A stretch of 59,828 nt of DNA from assembly GCA_023390245.1 (NCBI GenBank), contig JAEWDF010000041.1, positions 1 to 59,828 on the forward strand. The letters run 5' to 3'. Origin of the DNA: Pseudomonadota bacterium. Lineage in GTDB: Bacteria; Pseudomonadota; Alphaproteobacteria; Caulobacterales; Caulobacteraceae. The translations under genes were made by a program, and so were the position numbers. How positions within the stretch are numbered: the stretch's first letter is position 1; each line of letters starts with the position of its first letter. This document shows positions 43,838-53,733 of the stretch, piece by piece. The notes beneath the pieces are model-generated. The model saw only the letters and a list, made by a program, of their open reading frames with translations, ran no database searches and was not told the DNA's origin.

Positions 43838-43915
43838 ACCGCCGCGCGGCGTCCCGCCCGGTTCAAATCGTCATCGAAGCGGCCTATGTCGGCGCCTTGC
43901 CTTGGGAGCCTGGCC

Positions 43916-44686
43916 TTGCTGATCGCCCTTTCTCCGGCCAAGCGGCTGGATTTCACCGACCCCGACCCGGCGCTGCCCGCGTCCGAGCGGCGCTTCGTCG
44001 AGGACACCGCCAGCCTGGCCAAGACTGCGCGGCGCCAGACCCGCGCCGACCTGCGCCGCCTGATGGGCATCTCCGACGACCTGGCCAAGCTGAACGTCGA
44101 ACGGTTCAAGGCCTTCGACGCCGAATCGACGGAGGGCGTGCAGGCGGCCTTCGCCTTCGCCGGCGACGTCTACGAGGGCCTGCGCGCGCGGGAGCTGGAC
44201 GCCGCCGCCCTGGCGTGGGCGCAGGATCATCTGCGCATCCTGTCGGGCCTCTATGGCGTGCTGCGCCCGCTGGACCGCATCCAGCCCTACCGCCTGGAGA
44301 TGGGCACGAGGCTGAAGACGCGGCGCGGCGCCAACCTCTACGACTTCTGGGGCGACCGGCTGTCGAAGCAGCTGAACGCCGACGCCGAGGGCCAGGCCGA
44401 CCCGACGCTGGTGAATCTGGCCAGCCAGGAATATTTCGGCGCCGTCGACGCCCGGGCGCTGAAGCTGCCGGTGATCACGCCGATCTTCCGCGAGGAGAAG
44501 AACGGCGAGACTCGCGTCATCTCCTTCTTCGCCAAGAAGGCGCGCGGAGCCATGGCCCGCTTCGCCATCGACGAGCGGCTGGAGCGGGCCGAGGATCTCA
44601 AGGCGTTCGATCGCGACGGCTACCGTTTCGACCCCGCCGCGTCTTCGGACGTCGAGTGGATATTCATCAGGTCGGGAAATTCTTGA
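43916..44686 (+). CDS. yaaA: YaaA, peroxide stress protein
   Basis: A 256-residue DUF328 protein that lowers free iron and DNA damage during peroxide stress. It starts LLIALSPAKRLDF, matching the family's MLIxLSPAKxLD, so a TTG at 43916 is the likely start. Other signatures: AFAGDVYEGL, LRILSGLYGVLRPLDRIQPYRLEMGT, LYDFWG and VNLASQEYF. It is not closely linked to other genes. Confidence 0.93.
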   Translation: MLIALSPAKRLDFTDPDPALPASERRFVEDTASLAKTARRQTRADLRRLMGISDDLAKLNVERFKAFDAESTEGVQAAFAFAGDVYEGLRARELDAAALAWAQDHLRILSGLYGVLRPLDRIQPYRLEMGTRLKTRRGANLYDFWGDRLSKQLNADAEGQADPTLVNLASQEYFGAVDARALKLPVITPIFREEKNGETRVISFFAKKARGAMARFAIDERLERAEDLKAFDRDGYRFDPAASSDVEWIFIRSGNS

Positions 44687-44739
44687 TCCCCGGCCGCCCC
44701 GGCCGCTAGTCTGGCGGCTCGGAACGAAGGGCGGAATCG

Positions 44740-45594
44740 ATGTTCAACTGGGGTAAGTCATCCAAGGCCGGCGCGGCGCACGGCGAGGCCCCGGCCTTTC
44801 GCGACATCGGCGACCTGAAGGGACAGGTCGCGGTGGTGTCCGGATCGACCTCCGGCATCGGCCTGGCCATGGCGCGGGCGGTGGCGGCGCGTGGCGGCGA
44901 CGTGGTGCTGAACGGTCTGGGCGACCCGGCCGAGATCGAACGCATCCGGGCGGGGCTGGAGGCGTCGTCGAGCGGCCGCGTCCGCTATCACGCCGCCAAC
45001 ATGCTGAACGGCGACGAGGTGGCCGACATGGTGGCCTTCGCCCGCCACGAGTTCGGCCGGCTGGACATCCTGGTCAACAACGCCGGCGTCCAGCATGTCG
45101 AGGCCGTGGAGAAGTTCCCGACCGACAAGTGGGAGCAGATCATCGCCATCAACCTGTCGTCGGCCTTCTACGCCACGCGGGCGGCGATCCCGATCATGAA
45201 GGCGCAAGGGCGGGGCCGGATCGTCAACGTCGCCTCGGCCCACGGCCTGGTCGCCAGCCCGTTCAAGTCGGCCTATGTCGCGGCCAAGCACGGGGTGATC
45301 GGCTTCACCAAGACGGTGGCGCTGGAGCTGGCGCGCGACAACATCACATGCAACGCCATCTGCCCCGGCTTCGTCGAGACGCCGATCGTCGAGAAGCAGA
45401 TCGCCGACCAGGCCCGCACGCGCGGCATGAGCCGGGAACAGGTGCTGACCGACGTCATCCTGGGCTCCCAGCCGACCAAGCGGTTCGTCACCACCGACGA
45501 ACTGGTCGGCATCTTCCTGTATCTTGTGTCGGACCTGGGGGCGTCGGCCAACGGTTCGCACTTCTCCATCGACGGCGGCTGGACCGCGCAATAG
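44740..45594 (+). CDS. 3-hydroxybutyrate dehydrogenase-like SDR oxidoreductase
   Basis: A 284-residue short-chain dehydrogenase. The NAD site is VVSGSTSGIGLAMA (TGxxxGIG), the catalytic residues are N (NNAGV), S (VNVASAHGLVASPFKSAY), Y and K (YVAAKHG). The segment VETPIVEKQIADQARTRGMSREQVL is typical of 3-hydroxybutyrate dehydrogenase, which interconverts 3-hydroxybutyrate and acetoacetate. It precedes a patatin-like lipase gene, 29 bp apart, suggesting linked lipid/PHB metabolism. Confidence 0.88.
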   Translation: MFNWGKSSKAGAAHGEAPAFRDIGDLKGQVAVVSGSTSGIGLAMARAVAARGGDVVLNGLGDPAEIERIRAGLEASSSGRVRYHAANMLNGDEVADMVAFARHEFGRLDILVNNAGVQHVEAVEKFPTDKWEQIIAINLSSAFYATRAAIPIMKAQGRGRIVNVASAHGLVASPFKSAYVAAKHGVIGFTKTVALELARDNITCNAICPGFVETPIVEKQIADQARTRGMSREQVLTDVILGSQPTKRFVTTDELVGIFLYLVSDLGASANGSHFSIDGGWTAQ

Positions 45595-45623
45595 GCGCGG
45601 ACTGACAGGAGGGGGACGGCGGC

Positions 45624-46625
45624 ATGGCGATCTTCAAGCGCAAGGCCGCCGATCCAACCGACCGGGCCTCGCCCGCGCCGGGCTCTCGTCCGATCAGCCT
45701 GGCGCTGCAGGGCGGCGGGGCGCACGGCGCCTTCCAGTGGGGCGTGCTGGACCGCCTGCTGCAGGATGGCCGGCTGGACGTGCGGGCCGTGTCCGGGGTC
45801 TCGGCCGGGGCGATGAACGGCGCGGCCCTGGTGTCAGGTCTGGCGACCGGCGATCCGCGCGCGGCCCTGGATCGGCTGTGGCGCGAGGTGAACCAGTCCG
45901 GCGGCCGCAACGTCTTCGGCGACAGCGCCATCTGGAACGCGGTGAAGGCGCCCGACTGGATCAAGGACACGCCCTTCTGGCGCGCTGGGGAAACCCTGGC
46001 GCTGACCATCAGCCCTTATGAATTCAATCCCTTGAATCACAATCCTCTGGAGCGGGTTCTGAAGGCGGCGGTGGATTTCGAGGCGGTGCGCGGCTCCGAC
46101 CTGCGCCTGTTCGTCGCCGCGACCGCCGTGCGCCAGGCGCGGGTGCGGGTGTTCGAGCGGCAGGAGATCGACGCCAAGGTCCTGCTGGCCTCGGCCTGCC
46201 TGCCGCATCTGTTCCAGGCCGTGGAGATCGACGGCGAGCCGTACTGGGACGGCGGCTACCTGGCCAATCCGCCGCTCTGGCCGCTGACCGGCGCCGACAC
46301 GCCCGACGACCTGCTGCTGGTCACCCTGAACCCGATGGTCCGCGACGAGACGCCGCGCGGCGCCGGCGACATCGTCGACCGGCTGAACGAGATCGTCTTC
46401 AACGCCCCGCTGGTCGCGGAGCTTCGCGCCCTGGCCATGGCCGACGACCTGGCGGCCGGCGGCCAGCTGAAGGCGGCCGCGACCTATCGGCCCGTCCGCC
46501 TTCACGCAATCGAGGCGGACGGCTGGCTGAGCGACCTGCCGCTGAGGTCCAAATTCGACACCGAATGGGGCTTTCTCAACGACCTGAAGGCGCGCGCGGA
46601 CGCGCCGCGGCGGAGGACTGGCTGA
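45624..46625 (+). CDS. Patatin-like phospholipase
   Basis: A 333-residue cytoplasmic serine hydrolase. The oxyanion loop GGGAHGAFQWG and nucleophile motif GVSAGAMNG (G-x-S-x-G) are present, with the catalytic aspartate in WDGGYLANPPL. Such enzymes deacylate phospholipids or store polyesters. It lies 29 bp after the SDR gene with a GGAGG ribosome site, so an operon is likely. Confidence 0.93.
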   Translation: MAIFKRKAADPTDRASPAPGSRPISLALQGGGAHGAFQWGVLDRLLQDGRLDVRAVSGVSAGAMNGAALVSGLATGDPRAALDRLWREVNQSGGRNVFGDSAIWNAVKAPDWIKDTPFWRAGETLALTISPYEFNPLNHNPLERVLKAAVDFEAVRGSDLRLFVAATAVRQARVRVFERQEIDAKVLLASACLPHLFQAVEIDGEPYWDGGYLANPPLWPLTGADTPDDLLLVTLNPMVRDETPRGAGDIVDRLNEIVFNAPLVAELRALAMADDLAAGGQLKAAATYRPVRLHAIEADGWLSDLPLRSKFDTEWGFLNDLKARADAPRRRTG

Positions 46626-46683
46626 CCACCTGCCTGCCCACGGTCGGTGTCCGCGCCAGCGTGGACCTTCAGGCCCGCTTCGG

Positions 46684-47601
46684 TCAGCCGACATAGCCGG
46701 CGGCGCGGCGCAGACGGTCGTTGATCGCCTCACCCAGTCCTTCGGCGGGAACGGGCGCGACGGCGATGCCGGCCGGCCTCTCCCGGTCCGCTTCCCGCAG
46801 CCGGCGGAACAGGTTGGCCGCCGCCTCGCGCAGGTCGCCGGACGGGCTGAGGCTCCAGCGCGGATCGCCCATCCCCGGGCCGAACCCCAGCCATATCTCG
46901 CCTTCGCGCGGCGCGTCCGCCTCGATCCGCACGGGCGCCTCGGGCGCATAGTGCAGGGCCAGCCGGCCGGGAGAACGATGGCCCTCTCCGCCTTCGTCCA
47001 GCGGGCCGACGACCGCCTCCAGCTCCGCCCGCGTCACTGCGCCGGGCCGCAACAGGGCGATGCGGCCGCCCAGGGTGGAGACGACCGTGCTCTCCAGCCC
47101 CACGGCGCACGGCCCGCCGTCCACCGCCGCCGCGACGGCGAAACCCGTCTCCTCCATGGCGTCGGCGAAGGTGGTGGGACTGGGCCGGCCGGAGCGGTTG
47201 GCGGACGGCGCGACCACCGGCCCGCCAAAGGCCGACAGCACCGCCCGCGCCATGGCGTGGCCCGGCACGCGGATGGCCACGCTGTCCAATCCGGCCCGCG
47301 CCAGGTCGCAGACGCGCCGCGCGTCGCGCACCGGCGCCACCAGGGTCAGCGGCCCCGCCCAGAAAGCCTCGGCCAGAGCACGGGCGCGCGCGTCCAGCAC
47401 GCCGATTTCCTCCGCCGCGACCGCATCGGCGACGTGGGAGATCAAGGGGTTGAAGCGAGGTCTTCCCTTGGCCTCGAAGATGGCGGCCACCGCCCGGGGA
47501 TCACCCGCATCGGCCCCCAGCCCATAGACGGTCTCGGTCGGCAGAAGGATCAGCCGGCCCCGCCGCAGGGCCTTCGCCGCCGCTTCCGGCGTGGCGCTCA
47601 C
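46684..47601 (-). CDS. tsaC: Sua5-type L-threonylcarbamoyl-AMP synthase
   Basis: A 305-residue enzyme for the first step of the universal tRNA modification t6A. The YrdC domain shows LLPTETVYGLGADA, KGRPRFNPLISHV, VAIRVPGHAMARA and VAPSANRSGRPSPTTF. A C-terminal Sua5 extension (SPGRLALHYAPEAP ...) makes it the long form. GTG 47601 overlaps the cytochrome b561 stop (GTGA). Confidence 0.94.
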   Translation of the reverse strand: MSATPEAAAKALRRGRLILLPTETVYGLGADAGDPRAVAAIFEAKGRPRFNPLISHVADAVAAEEIGVLDARARALAEAFWAGPLTLVAPVRDARRVCDLARAGLDSVAIRVPGHAMARAVLSAFGGPVVAPSANRSGRPSPTTFADAMEETGFAVAAAVDGGPCAVGLESTVVSTLGGRIALLRPGAVTRAELEAVVGPLDEGGEGHRSPGRLALHYAPEAPVRIEADAPREGEIWLGFGPGMGDPRWSLSPSGDLREAAANLFRRLREADRERPAGIAVAPVPAEGLGEAINDRLRRAAGYVG

Positions 47602-48149
47602 GGCCGGCGCGGGATCAGCGGGATCATCCGGTGCAGCACATTGTCGCGATCGACGAACTGATGCTTCAGCGCGCCCAGCACGTGCAGGGCGATCAGGACA
47701 TAGAGCCCCTTCACCACCAGGCCGTGGATCGTCATGAAGCCGCGCGCCGCCTCGCGCCCACCGCCGACCGGCAGCAACGGCCAGTCGAACAGGCCGAACC
47801 AGACGATCTCGCGCCCGCCCGCCGAGGACGCCAGCCAGCCGGTCAGCGGCATGGCGATCAGGGCGACGTAGAACAGCACATGGGTCGCGCGGGCGAACAC
47901 CTTCTGCCAGCGCGGCATGTCGGCCGGCAGGGCGATGGCCGGATTGGCCAGCCGCCAGCCGATTCGCGCCAGGGTCAGCACCAGGATGGTCAGGCCGACC
48001 GACTTGTGCAGGCCGATGAACTCGCGCGAGATCGGCCCCTCGGTCGCCTCGTGCGCCGTGATCAGCAGAATCTGGATCAGCACGGCCGCCGCAATGACCC
48101 AGTGCAGGACCAGCGACGTCATCGAGTATCGGTTGCGGTGTTCGGCCAT
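47598..48149 (-). CDS. Cytochrome b561-like membrane protein
   Basis: A 183-residue protein with four hydrophobic helices and haem histidines in LHWVIAAAVLIQILL, LHKSVGLTILVL, HVLFYVALIAMPLTGWL and HGLVVKGLYVLIALHVLGALKHQF. It resembles CybB, which moves electrons between quinone and superoxide or other acceptors. The start at 48149 has a GAAGGGAAG ribosome site. It is coupled to the downstream Sua5 gene, though the two roles are unrelated. Confidence 0.9.
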   Translation of the reverse strand: MAEHRNRYSMTSLVLHWVIAAAVLIQILLITAHEATEGPISREFIGLHKSVGLTILVLTLARIGWRLANPAIALPADMPRWQKVFARATHVLFYVALIAMPLTGWLASSAGGREIVWFGLFDWPLLPVGGGREAARGFMTIHGLVVKGLYVLIALHVLGALKHQFVDRDNVLHRMIPLIPRRP

Positions 48150-48274
48150 GACTTCCCTTCCGTGGCGGCAGGGGGTCAGTGTGCCCCGACAACGGCCCGA
48201 CCGCCAAGCGGCTTGCGACGACCGGCCTTGAGGCGGCACAAGGTCCGGGGCTTTCGGGCCCGACGCATTCGAGG

Positions 48275-50065
48275 ATGTCCATGAGCTACCGCGCCCCCGT
48301 TCGAGACCTGGCCTTCACGCTGAAAGCCATCGCCGGGATCGGCGACGTCGCCGCGACCGGCGCCTTTCCGGACTACGACGCCGACGTCGCCCTGGCGGTA
48401 CTGGAGGCGGCGGGGCAGTTCTCCGAGGAGGTGCTGGCGCCGCTGAACCGCATCGGCGACCAGCAGGGCGCGGCCTACGCCAACGGCGCAGTGACCGCCG
48501 CGCCGGGATTCGCCGACGCCTATCGCCAGTTCGCCGCCGGCGGCTGGACCGGCCTGTCGGCCTCACCGGCGCATGGCGGCCAGGGCCTGCCCAAGGCGCT
48601 GGAGCTGGCGGCCTATGAGACGGTGCACGCCGCCAACATGGCCTTCGGCCTTTGCCCCATGCTGTCGCTGGCGGCCATCGAGGCGCTGGAGCAGGTCGGG
48701 ACGGAAGAGCAGAAGTCGAAATACCTGACCCGGCTGGTCAGCGGCGAATGGACCGGCGCCATGGTGCTGACCGAACCCGGCGCCGGCTCGGACCTGGGTG
48801 CCCTGACCGCCACGGCGACCCCGAACGGCGACGGGACCTATGCGCTGAACGGCCAGAAGATCTTCATCACCTGGGGCGACCACGACGCCACAGACAACAT
48901 CGTCCACATGGTGCTGGCCCGCCTGCCGGACGCGCCCAAGGGGCCCAAGGGCATCAGCCTGTTCCTGACGTCCAAGTTCGAGGTGAAGGACGACGGGACG
49001 CTGAGCGAACGCAACAGCTTCCGGCCCGTGGGAGTCGAGCACAAGCTGGGCATCCACGCCTCCCCCACCTGCGTCATGAGCTATGAGAACGCCCGCGCCG
49101 AACTGGTCGGGCGGCCGAACGAGGGCCTGGCCCACATGTTCGTGATGATGAACACCGCGCGCCTGGCCGTCGGGGTCGAGGGCGTCGGCGTCGCCGAGCG
49201 CGCCTACCAGCACGCCTTGGCCTATGCGCTGGAGCGCCGCCAGGGCCGTTCGGCCTGGACCGGAGAAGCCGGCGCGCCGATTTTCGACCATCCCGACGTG
49301 CGCCGGATGCTGGCGGTGATGAAGGCCAAGACCTCGGCCGCGCGCGCCATCTGCCTGTCGACCGGCGTCGCCGCCGACCTGGCCCGCCACGCCGCTTCGG
49401 AAGAGGATCGCCGCCGGTGGAAGGCGCGCGAGGACCTGTTCACCCCCATCGCCAAGGCTTGGTCGACCGACGTGGGCTGCGAGGTCGCCTCCCTGGGCGT
49501 CCAGGTGCACGGCGGCATGGGCTTCATCGAGGAGACCGGCGCGGCCCAATACTACCGCGACGCCCGCATCACCCCGATCTACGAAGGCACCAACGGCATC
49601 CAGGCCATGGACCTGGTCGGGCGCAAGCTGTCGATGGACGGCGGCGAATCCGCCCGCGTCCTGATCGCTGAGATGAAGGACACGCTGTCGGAGTTGCGCC
49701 TCCTCTATTCGGGCAAGCCGATCGAACGCTTCGCCGCCGCCATCGAGGCGGTCGAGGACGCGACCTTGTGGCTGCTGGACCGCAAGTCCGACCCCGAGGC
49801 GGCCGCCGACGTGCTGGCCGCGGCCGACGGTTATCTGAAACTGCTCGGCGACGTGGTCGGCGGCTGGATGCTGGCCAGGGGCGCCTTGGCCGCCAGGGCG
49901 CGGCTGGACGCCGGCGACGGCGACCCGGCCTGGCTGCAGGGCAAGCTGGACCTCTACGAGGTCTATGCCGCCAACATCCTGGGTCACGCCTCCAGTCGCC
50001 TGGCCGCCATCGGCCAGGGCGGCGACCTGCTGAAGCGGATGACGGCGGACGCGCTGGCGGGCTGA
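48275..50065 (+). CDS. Acyl-CoA dehydrogenase, long form with C-terminal domain
   Basis: A 596-residue FAD enzyme. It shows the ACAD motifs AMVLTEPGAGSDLGAL and the C-terminal QVHGGMGFIEETGAAQYYRDARITPIYEGTNGIQAMDLVGRKL, where the catalytic glutamate is in YEGTNGIQ. An extra C-terminal domain makes it the DmdC/FadE-like ~600-residue type that acts on short or branched acyl-CoA esters. ATG 48275 and ATG 48281 are both possible. Confidence 0.92.
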   Translation: MSMSYRAPVRDLAFTLKAIAGIGDVAATGAFPDYDADVALAVLEAAGQFSEEVLAPLNRIGDQQGAAYANGAVTAAPGFADAYRQFAAGGWTGLSASPAHGGQGLPKALELAAYETVHAANMAFGLCPMLSLAAIEALEQVGTEEQKSKYLTRLVSGEWTGAMVLTEPGAGSDLGALTATATPNGDGTYALNGQKIFITWGDHDATDNIVHMVLARLPDAPKGPKGISLFLTSKFEVKDDGTLSERNSFRPVGVEHKLGIHASPTCVMSYENARAELVGRPNEGLAHMFVMMNTARLAVGVEGVGVAERAYQHALAYALERRQGRSAWTGEAGAPIFDHPDVRRMLAVMKAKTSAARAICLSTGVAADLARHAASEEDRRRWKAREDLFTPIAKAWSTDVGCEVASLGVQVHGGMGFIEETGAAQYYRDARITPIYEGTNGIQAMDLVGRKLSMDGGESARVLIAEMKDTLSELRLLYSGKPIERFAAAIEAVEDATLWLLDRKSDPEAAADVLAAADGYLKLLGDVVGGWMLARGALAARARLDAGDGDPAWLQGKLDLYEVYAANILGHASSRLAAIGQGGDLLKRMTADALAG

Positions 50066-50066
50066 G

Positions 50067-50861
50067 CTAGCGGGGGTCCAGCAGGGCGACCGCCTCGCGG
50101 ATGTAGGCGGCGTGGGCGACCACGCCGATGCCCAGGCGCTCGTTCTGAACGATGACCTCCTGGGTCAGAACGCCGGCGACGTAAGGGTGGGTCGGTCCCG
50201 CGTCGTCGGCCGCCCGTCGCGCCGTCGAGGTCCAGAACACCGGCCCGCCGGAATTGCCGGGAAAGACCGCGAAATCCAGCAGGAAGGTCGGAAAGGCGCT
50301 GATCGGCGCCAGCGGCCAGGAGGCGATGCGTCCCGCGCGCAGGATCGGAAAGCCCGCCCGGTTCGACGACAGGCCGCGCGGGAAGCCCAGGGACAGCATT
50401 TCGTCGCCGGGCCCGACCTCCGCCGCCTCAAAGGCGCCCTCGTCCGCCAGCCAGCCCAGCGGAATGGCGGCGCGGGCGAAGGCCTCCGGCGCGGCGATCT
50501 CCATCACCGCGATGTCCTGCGTCGGATGGGTCGTCCATAGCGGCGCGTCCTCGACGCCCCGGATGGCCAGCGGCTGCGGGTCGAAGCGCCAGCCGCCGTT
50601 CGCCTGCTCGATGCGCCAGCCAATGCGCGCCTCCGCCTGCGGCATCCGGTCCAGCACATGGGCGGCGGTGACCAGCACGGTGCGCGGTCGGCCGTCGGCG
50701 GCGGGCGCGTCCAGCAGGAAGCCGGTGCCGACCGTGCGCGCGCCGTCGCCGTTGGGCTGGTCGATCTGGACCGTGGCGTTGATCAGGGCGACCGTCAGGT
50801 CCCAAGCCGGGCGCGCCGCCGGCTGAATATAGGGTTCTGGCTGTGTCTGGATGTCGAACAT
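50067..50861 (-). CDS. Trypsin-like serine protease
   Basis: A 264-residue protein with the chymotrypsin-fold triad in order: His in VTAAHVLDR, Asp in TQDIAVMEI and Ser in FPGNSGGPVF. No signal peptide or PDZ domain is visible, so it may be cytoplasmic. It converges with the acyl-CoA dehydrogenase gene with only 1 bp between stops. Substrate unknown. Confidence 0.85.
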   Translation of the reverse strand: MFDIQTQPEPYIQPAARPAWDLTVALINATVQIDQPNGDGARTVGTGFLLDAPAADGRPRTVLVTAAHVLDRMPQAEARIGWRIEQANGGWRFDPQPLAIRGVEDAPLWTTHPTQDIAVMEIAAPEAFARAAIPLGWLADEGAFEAAEVGPGDEMLSLGFPRGLSSNRAGFPILRAGRIASWPLAPISAFPTFLLDFAVFPGNSGGPVFWTSTARRAADDAGPTHPYVAGVLTQEVIVQNERLGIGVVAHAAYIREAVALLDPR

Positions 50862-50949
50862 CAAGGGATGACGCGCCTTCTGCCGATCTTCATTTGACGC
50901 GGCCCCTCGCCCGCGCACAAGGTCCCGCGCTGAATTGGGGGAGCCGCCG

Positions 50950-53124
50950 ATGAACCGCCGTCAGATGATCGCGTCGAGCGCCGCCGCGACGGCGGTCGCC
51001 GCCTCCCCCGCCCTCGCCAACGCCCGCCAGAGTTCCGGAACCTCGATGCCCCAGCCGCCCGTCGCCAAGAAAATCCCCGTCGTTACCGAACAGCTGGGCC
51101 GCACCCGCACTGACGACTACCAGTGGATGAAGGACGACAATTGGCAGGCGGTGCTGCGCGATCCGACCTTGATCAAGGCCGAGGTCAAGGAACACCTGAC
51201 CGCCGAGAACGCCTATCGCGAGGCGATGATGGCCTCCACCCTGCCCTTGCAGGAGGCGATGTTCCAGGAGATGCGCGGCCGCATCAAGGAGGACGATTCC
51301 TCCGTCCCCGCGCCCGACGGCCCGTGGGAATACTACGTCCGCTACAACACCGGCGACCAGCACCCGCTGTACTGCCGCCGGCCGCGCGGCGGCGGCGCGG
51401 AGACCCTGCTGCTGGACGCCAACGCCCTGGCGCAGGGCAAGGCCTATTCGGAGGTCTCGGCCGCCTCGCACAGCCCCGATCACGCCCTGTTCGCCTATGC
51501 CGAGGACGCGCAGGGGTCCGAGGTCCACAGGATCTACGTCAAGGACCTGGCGACCGGCGAGGTGCTGCCGGCAATGATCGACAGCGCGACCGGCGACTTC
51601 ACCTTCTCGCCTGACAGCCAGTGGATCTTCTGGACCAACCGCGACGACAACGGCCGCCCGGACAAGATCTTCCGCCGCCCCGCGCGCGGCGGCGAGACCG
51701 CCCTGGTCTATGAGGAAGCGGACGACGGCATGTTCATCGGCGTCGGCCGCACCGCCGACGACCGCTTCATCGTGATCGGCATCCAAAACCAGGAGACCAG
51801 CGAGGCCCGCTACATCCCGGCCGAGACGCCGACCGCCGAGCCCGTGGTGCTGGAGCCGCGCGTGGTCGCCACCCGCTACGACGCCGACCACTGGGGCGAC
51901 CGCTGGGTGATCCGCACCAACGCCGACGACGCCATCGACTTCAAGATCGTCGAGGCCCCGACCGGAACGCCCGGCAAGGCGAACTGGAAGGACCTGGTCC
52001 CCCACGCCCCCGGCCGCTTCATCGAGGGGCTGGACCTGACGCGGGACCACCTGGCGCGCCAGGAGCGGGCCGACGCCAACACCCGCATCATCGTCCGCGA
52101 CCGCGCGGGCGCCGAGCATGAGATCGCCGTAGACGAACCGGCCTTCGCCCTGTCGCTGGCGGGGGCGTCGGAGTTCGACACGACGACCACCCGCTACGCC
52201 TACAACTCGCCGTCCACGCCGACCCAGACCTTCGACTACGACATGGCGGCGCGCGAGCGCACCCTGCGCAAGACGCAGGAAGTCCCCAGCGGGCATGACC
52301 CGGCCGACTATGTGGTCGAGCGGCTGAACGCCCCGGCGGCGGACGGGGCGCTGGTGCCGGTCACCGTCCTGCGCCGCAAGTCCACGCCGATCGACGGCTC
52401 TGCGCCGCTGCTGCTCTACGGCTACGGCTCCTACGGCATTCCGATGCCGGCCAGCTTCTCCACCAGCCGGCTGTCGCTGGTGGATCGCGGCTGGATCTAC
52501 GCCATCGCCCACATCCGGGGCGGCTCCGACAAGGGCTGGGGCTGGTTCCTGTCGGCGCGGCGGATGACCAAGAAGAACACCTTCACCGACTTCATCGCCG
52601 CCGCAGAACACCTGGTCGCCCGCGACTACGCCAGGGCCGGCGAGATCGTCGCCCAGGGCGGTTCGGCCGGCGGCATGCTGATGGGCGCGGTCAACAACAT
52701 GCGGCCCGACCTGTGGGCCGGGGTGATCGGTCAGGTGCCGTTCGTCGACGTGATCAACACCATGAGCGACACCTCCCTGCCGCTGACGCCGCCGGAATGG
52801 CCCGAATGGGGCAATCCCATCGAGGACGCCGAGGCCTATGACTACATGCTGAGCTACAGCCCCTACGATCAGGTGGAGGCCAAGGCCTATCCGGCGGTGC
52901 TGGCGACCGGCGGCCTGTCGGACCCGCGCGTGACCTATTGGGAGCCGGAAAAGTGGGTGGCCAAGCTGCGGCCGGCGACGACCTCGGGCAAGCCGGTTCT
53001 GCTGAAGATCAACATGGAGGCCGGGCACGGCGGGGCGGCGGGACGGTTCGACTATCTGAAGGAAGTCGCCCACGACTACGCCTTCGCCGTCTGGGCCATC
53101 GACAAGGGCTGGGAGAAGGCTTGA
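50950..53124 (+). CDS. ptrB: Oligopeptidase B-like S9 peptidase
   Basis: A 724-residue prolyl-oligopeptidase-family enzyme. A twin-arginine-like signal (MNRRQMIASSAAATAVAASPALA) suggests export. A beta-propeller region follows (DDYQWMKDDN at its start), then the hydrolase domain with LLLYGYGSYGI, IRGGSDKGWGW, nucleophile QGGSAGGMLMGA (G-x-S-x-G) and catalytic Asp and His in SDPRV and GHGG. It cleaves after basic residues in short peptides. The start at 50950 is preceded by GGGGGAG. Confidence 0.93.
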   Translation: MNRRQMIASSAAATAVAASPALANARQSSGTSMPQPPVAKKIPVVTEQLGRTRTDDYQWMKDDNWQAVLRDPTLIKAEVKEHLTAENAYREAMMASTLPLQEAMFQEMRGRIKEDDSSVPAPDGPWEYYVRYNTGDQHPLYCRRPRGGGAETLLLDANALAQGKAYSEVSAASHSPDHALFAYAEDAQGSEVHRIYVKDLATGEVLPAMIDSATGDFTFSPDSQWIFWTNRDDNGRPDKIFRRPARGGETALVYEEADDGMFIGVGRTADDRFIVIGIQNQETSEARYIPAETPTAEPVVLEPRVVATRYDADHWGDRWVIRTNADDAIDFKIVEAPTGTPGKANWKDLVPHAPGRFIEGLDLTRDHLARQERADANTRIIVRDRAGAEHEIAVDEPAFALSLAGASEFDTTTTRYAYNSPSTPTQTFDYDMAARERTLRKTQEVPSGHDPADYVVERLNAPAADGALVPVTVLRRKSTPIDGSAPLLLYGYGSYGIPMPASFSTSRLSLVDRGWIYAIAHIRGGSDKGWGWFLSARRMTKKNTFTDFIAAAEHLVARDYARAGEIVAQGGSAGGMLMGAVNNMRPDLWAGVIGQVPFVDVINTMSDTSLPLTPPEWPEWGNPIEDAEAYDYMLSYSPYDQVEAKAYPAVLATGGLSDPRVTYWEPEKWVAKLRPATTSGKPVLLKINMEAGHGGAAGRFDYLKEVAHDYAFAVWAIDKGWEKA

Positions 53125-53684
53125 GCGTCACGGTTCGCGACCTACAGCCGGACGACCTCGACGCCGTCGTCGCCATCTATGGCGAAAGCGTGCTGAACGG
53201 ACGCGGCACCTTCGAGCTGGAACCGCCGGACGCAGCCGAGATGCAGGGGCGGCTGGATGCGGTCGCCGCCCTGGGCTTGCCCCGGCTGGCGGCCGAGGTC
53301 GACGGCGTCGTCGCGGGCTACGCCTACGCCGCGCCGTTCCGGACGCGGCAGGCCTACCGCTACATGGTCGAGGATTCGATCTACGTCGCGCCGGAGGCTC
53401 GGGGTCGAGGCGTCGCCGCCGCCCTGCTGGACGAACTGATCCGCCGCTGCGAGGCGATGGGCCTGCGGCAGATGGTGGCGGTCATCGGCGACTCGGAGAA
53501 CGCCGGCTCCATCGCCCTGCATCGCTCGCGCGGCTTTCGCGACGCGGGCGTCTTCGCCGACGCCGGATGGAAGCACGACGGCTGGCGCGACGTGGTGTTC
53601 ATGCAGCGCGCGCTGAACGCCGGCGGCGCGACGCCGCCCGACGCGCCCGGCCTGCCGCTGGTCGACAAGAAGCCGGGGTCGTGA
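53121..53684 (+). CDS. GNAT N-acetyltransferase, phosphinothricin/Pat-like
   Basis: A 187-residue acetyltransferase with the family layout VRDLQPDDLDAVVAIYGESVLNGRGTFE, VEDSIYVAPEARGRGVAAALLDELI (acetyl-CoA loop) and GSIALHRSRGFRDAGVF. It is closest to Pat/bar-type enzymes that acetylate phosphinothricin-like or methionine sulfone-like amino acids. TTG 53121 overlaps the peptidase stop (TTGA), so both are made together. Confidence 0.85.
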   Translation: MSVTVRDLQPDDLDAVVAIYGESVLNGRGTFELEPPDAAEMQGRLDAVAALGLPRLAAEVDGVVAGYAYAAPFRTRQAYRYMVEDSIYVAPEARGRGVAAALLDELIRRCEAMGLRQMVAVIGDSENAGSIALHRSRGFRDAGVFADAGWKHDGWRDVVFMQRALNAGGATPPDAPGLPLVDKKPGS

Positions 53685-53733
53685 CGCGTTGCGGGTCGCC
53701 TCGCCCGCCCCTATCCTGTCGCGCGTGAAGTGG

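Noticed and set aside
50890..53073. A 727-codon leftward frame opposite oligopeptidase B
   Set aside because: It is low in motif content, rich in G/R/V/D repeats and covers the clear ptrB gene; a shadow of high-GC third positions.
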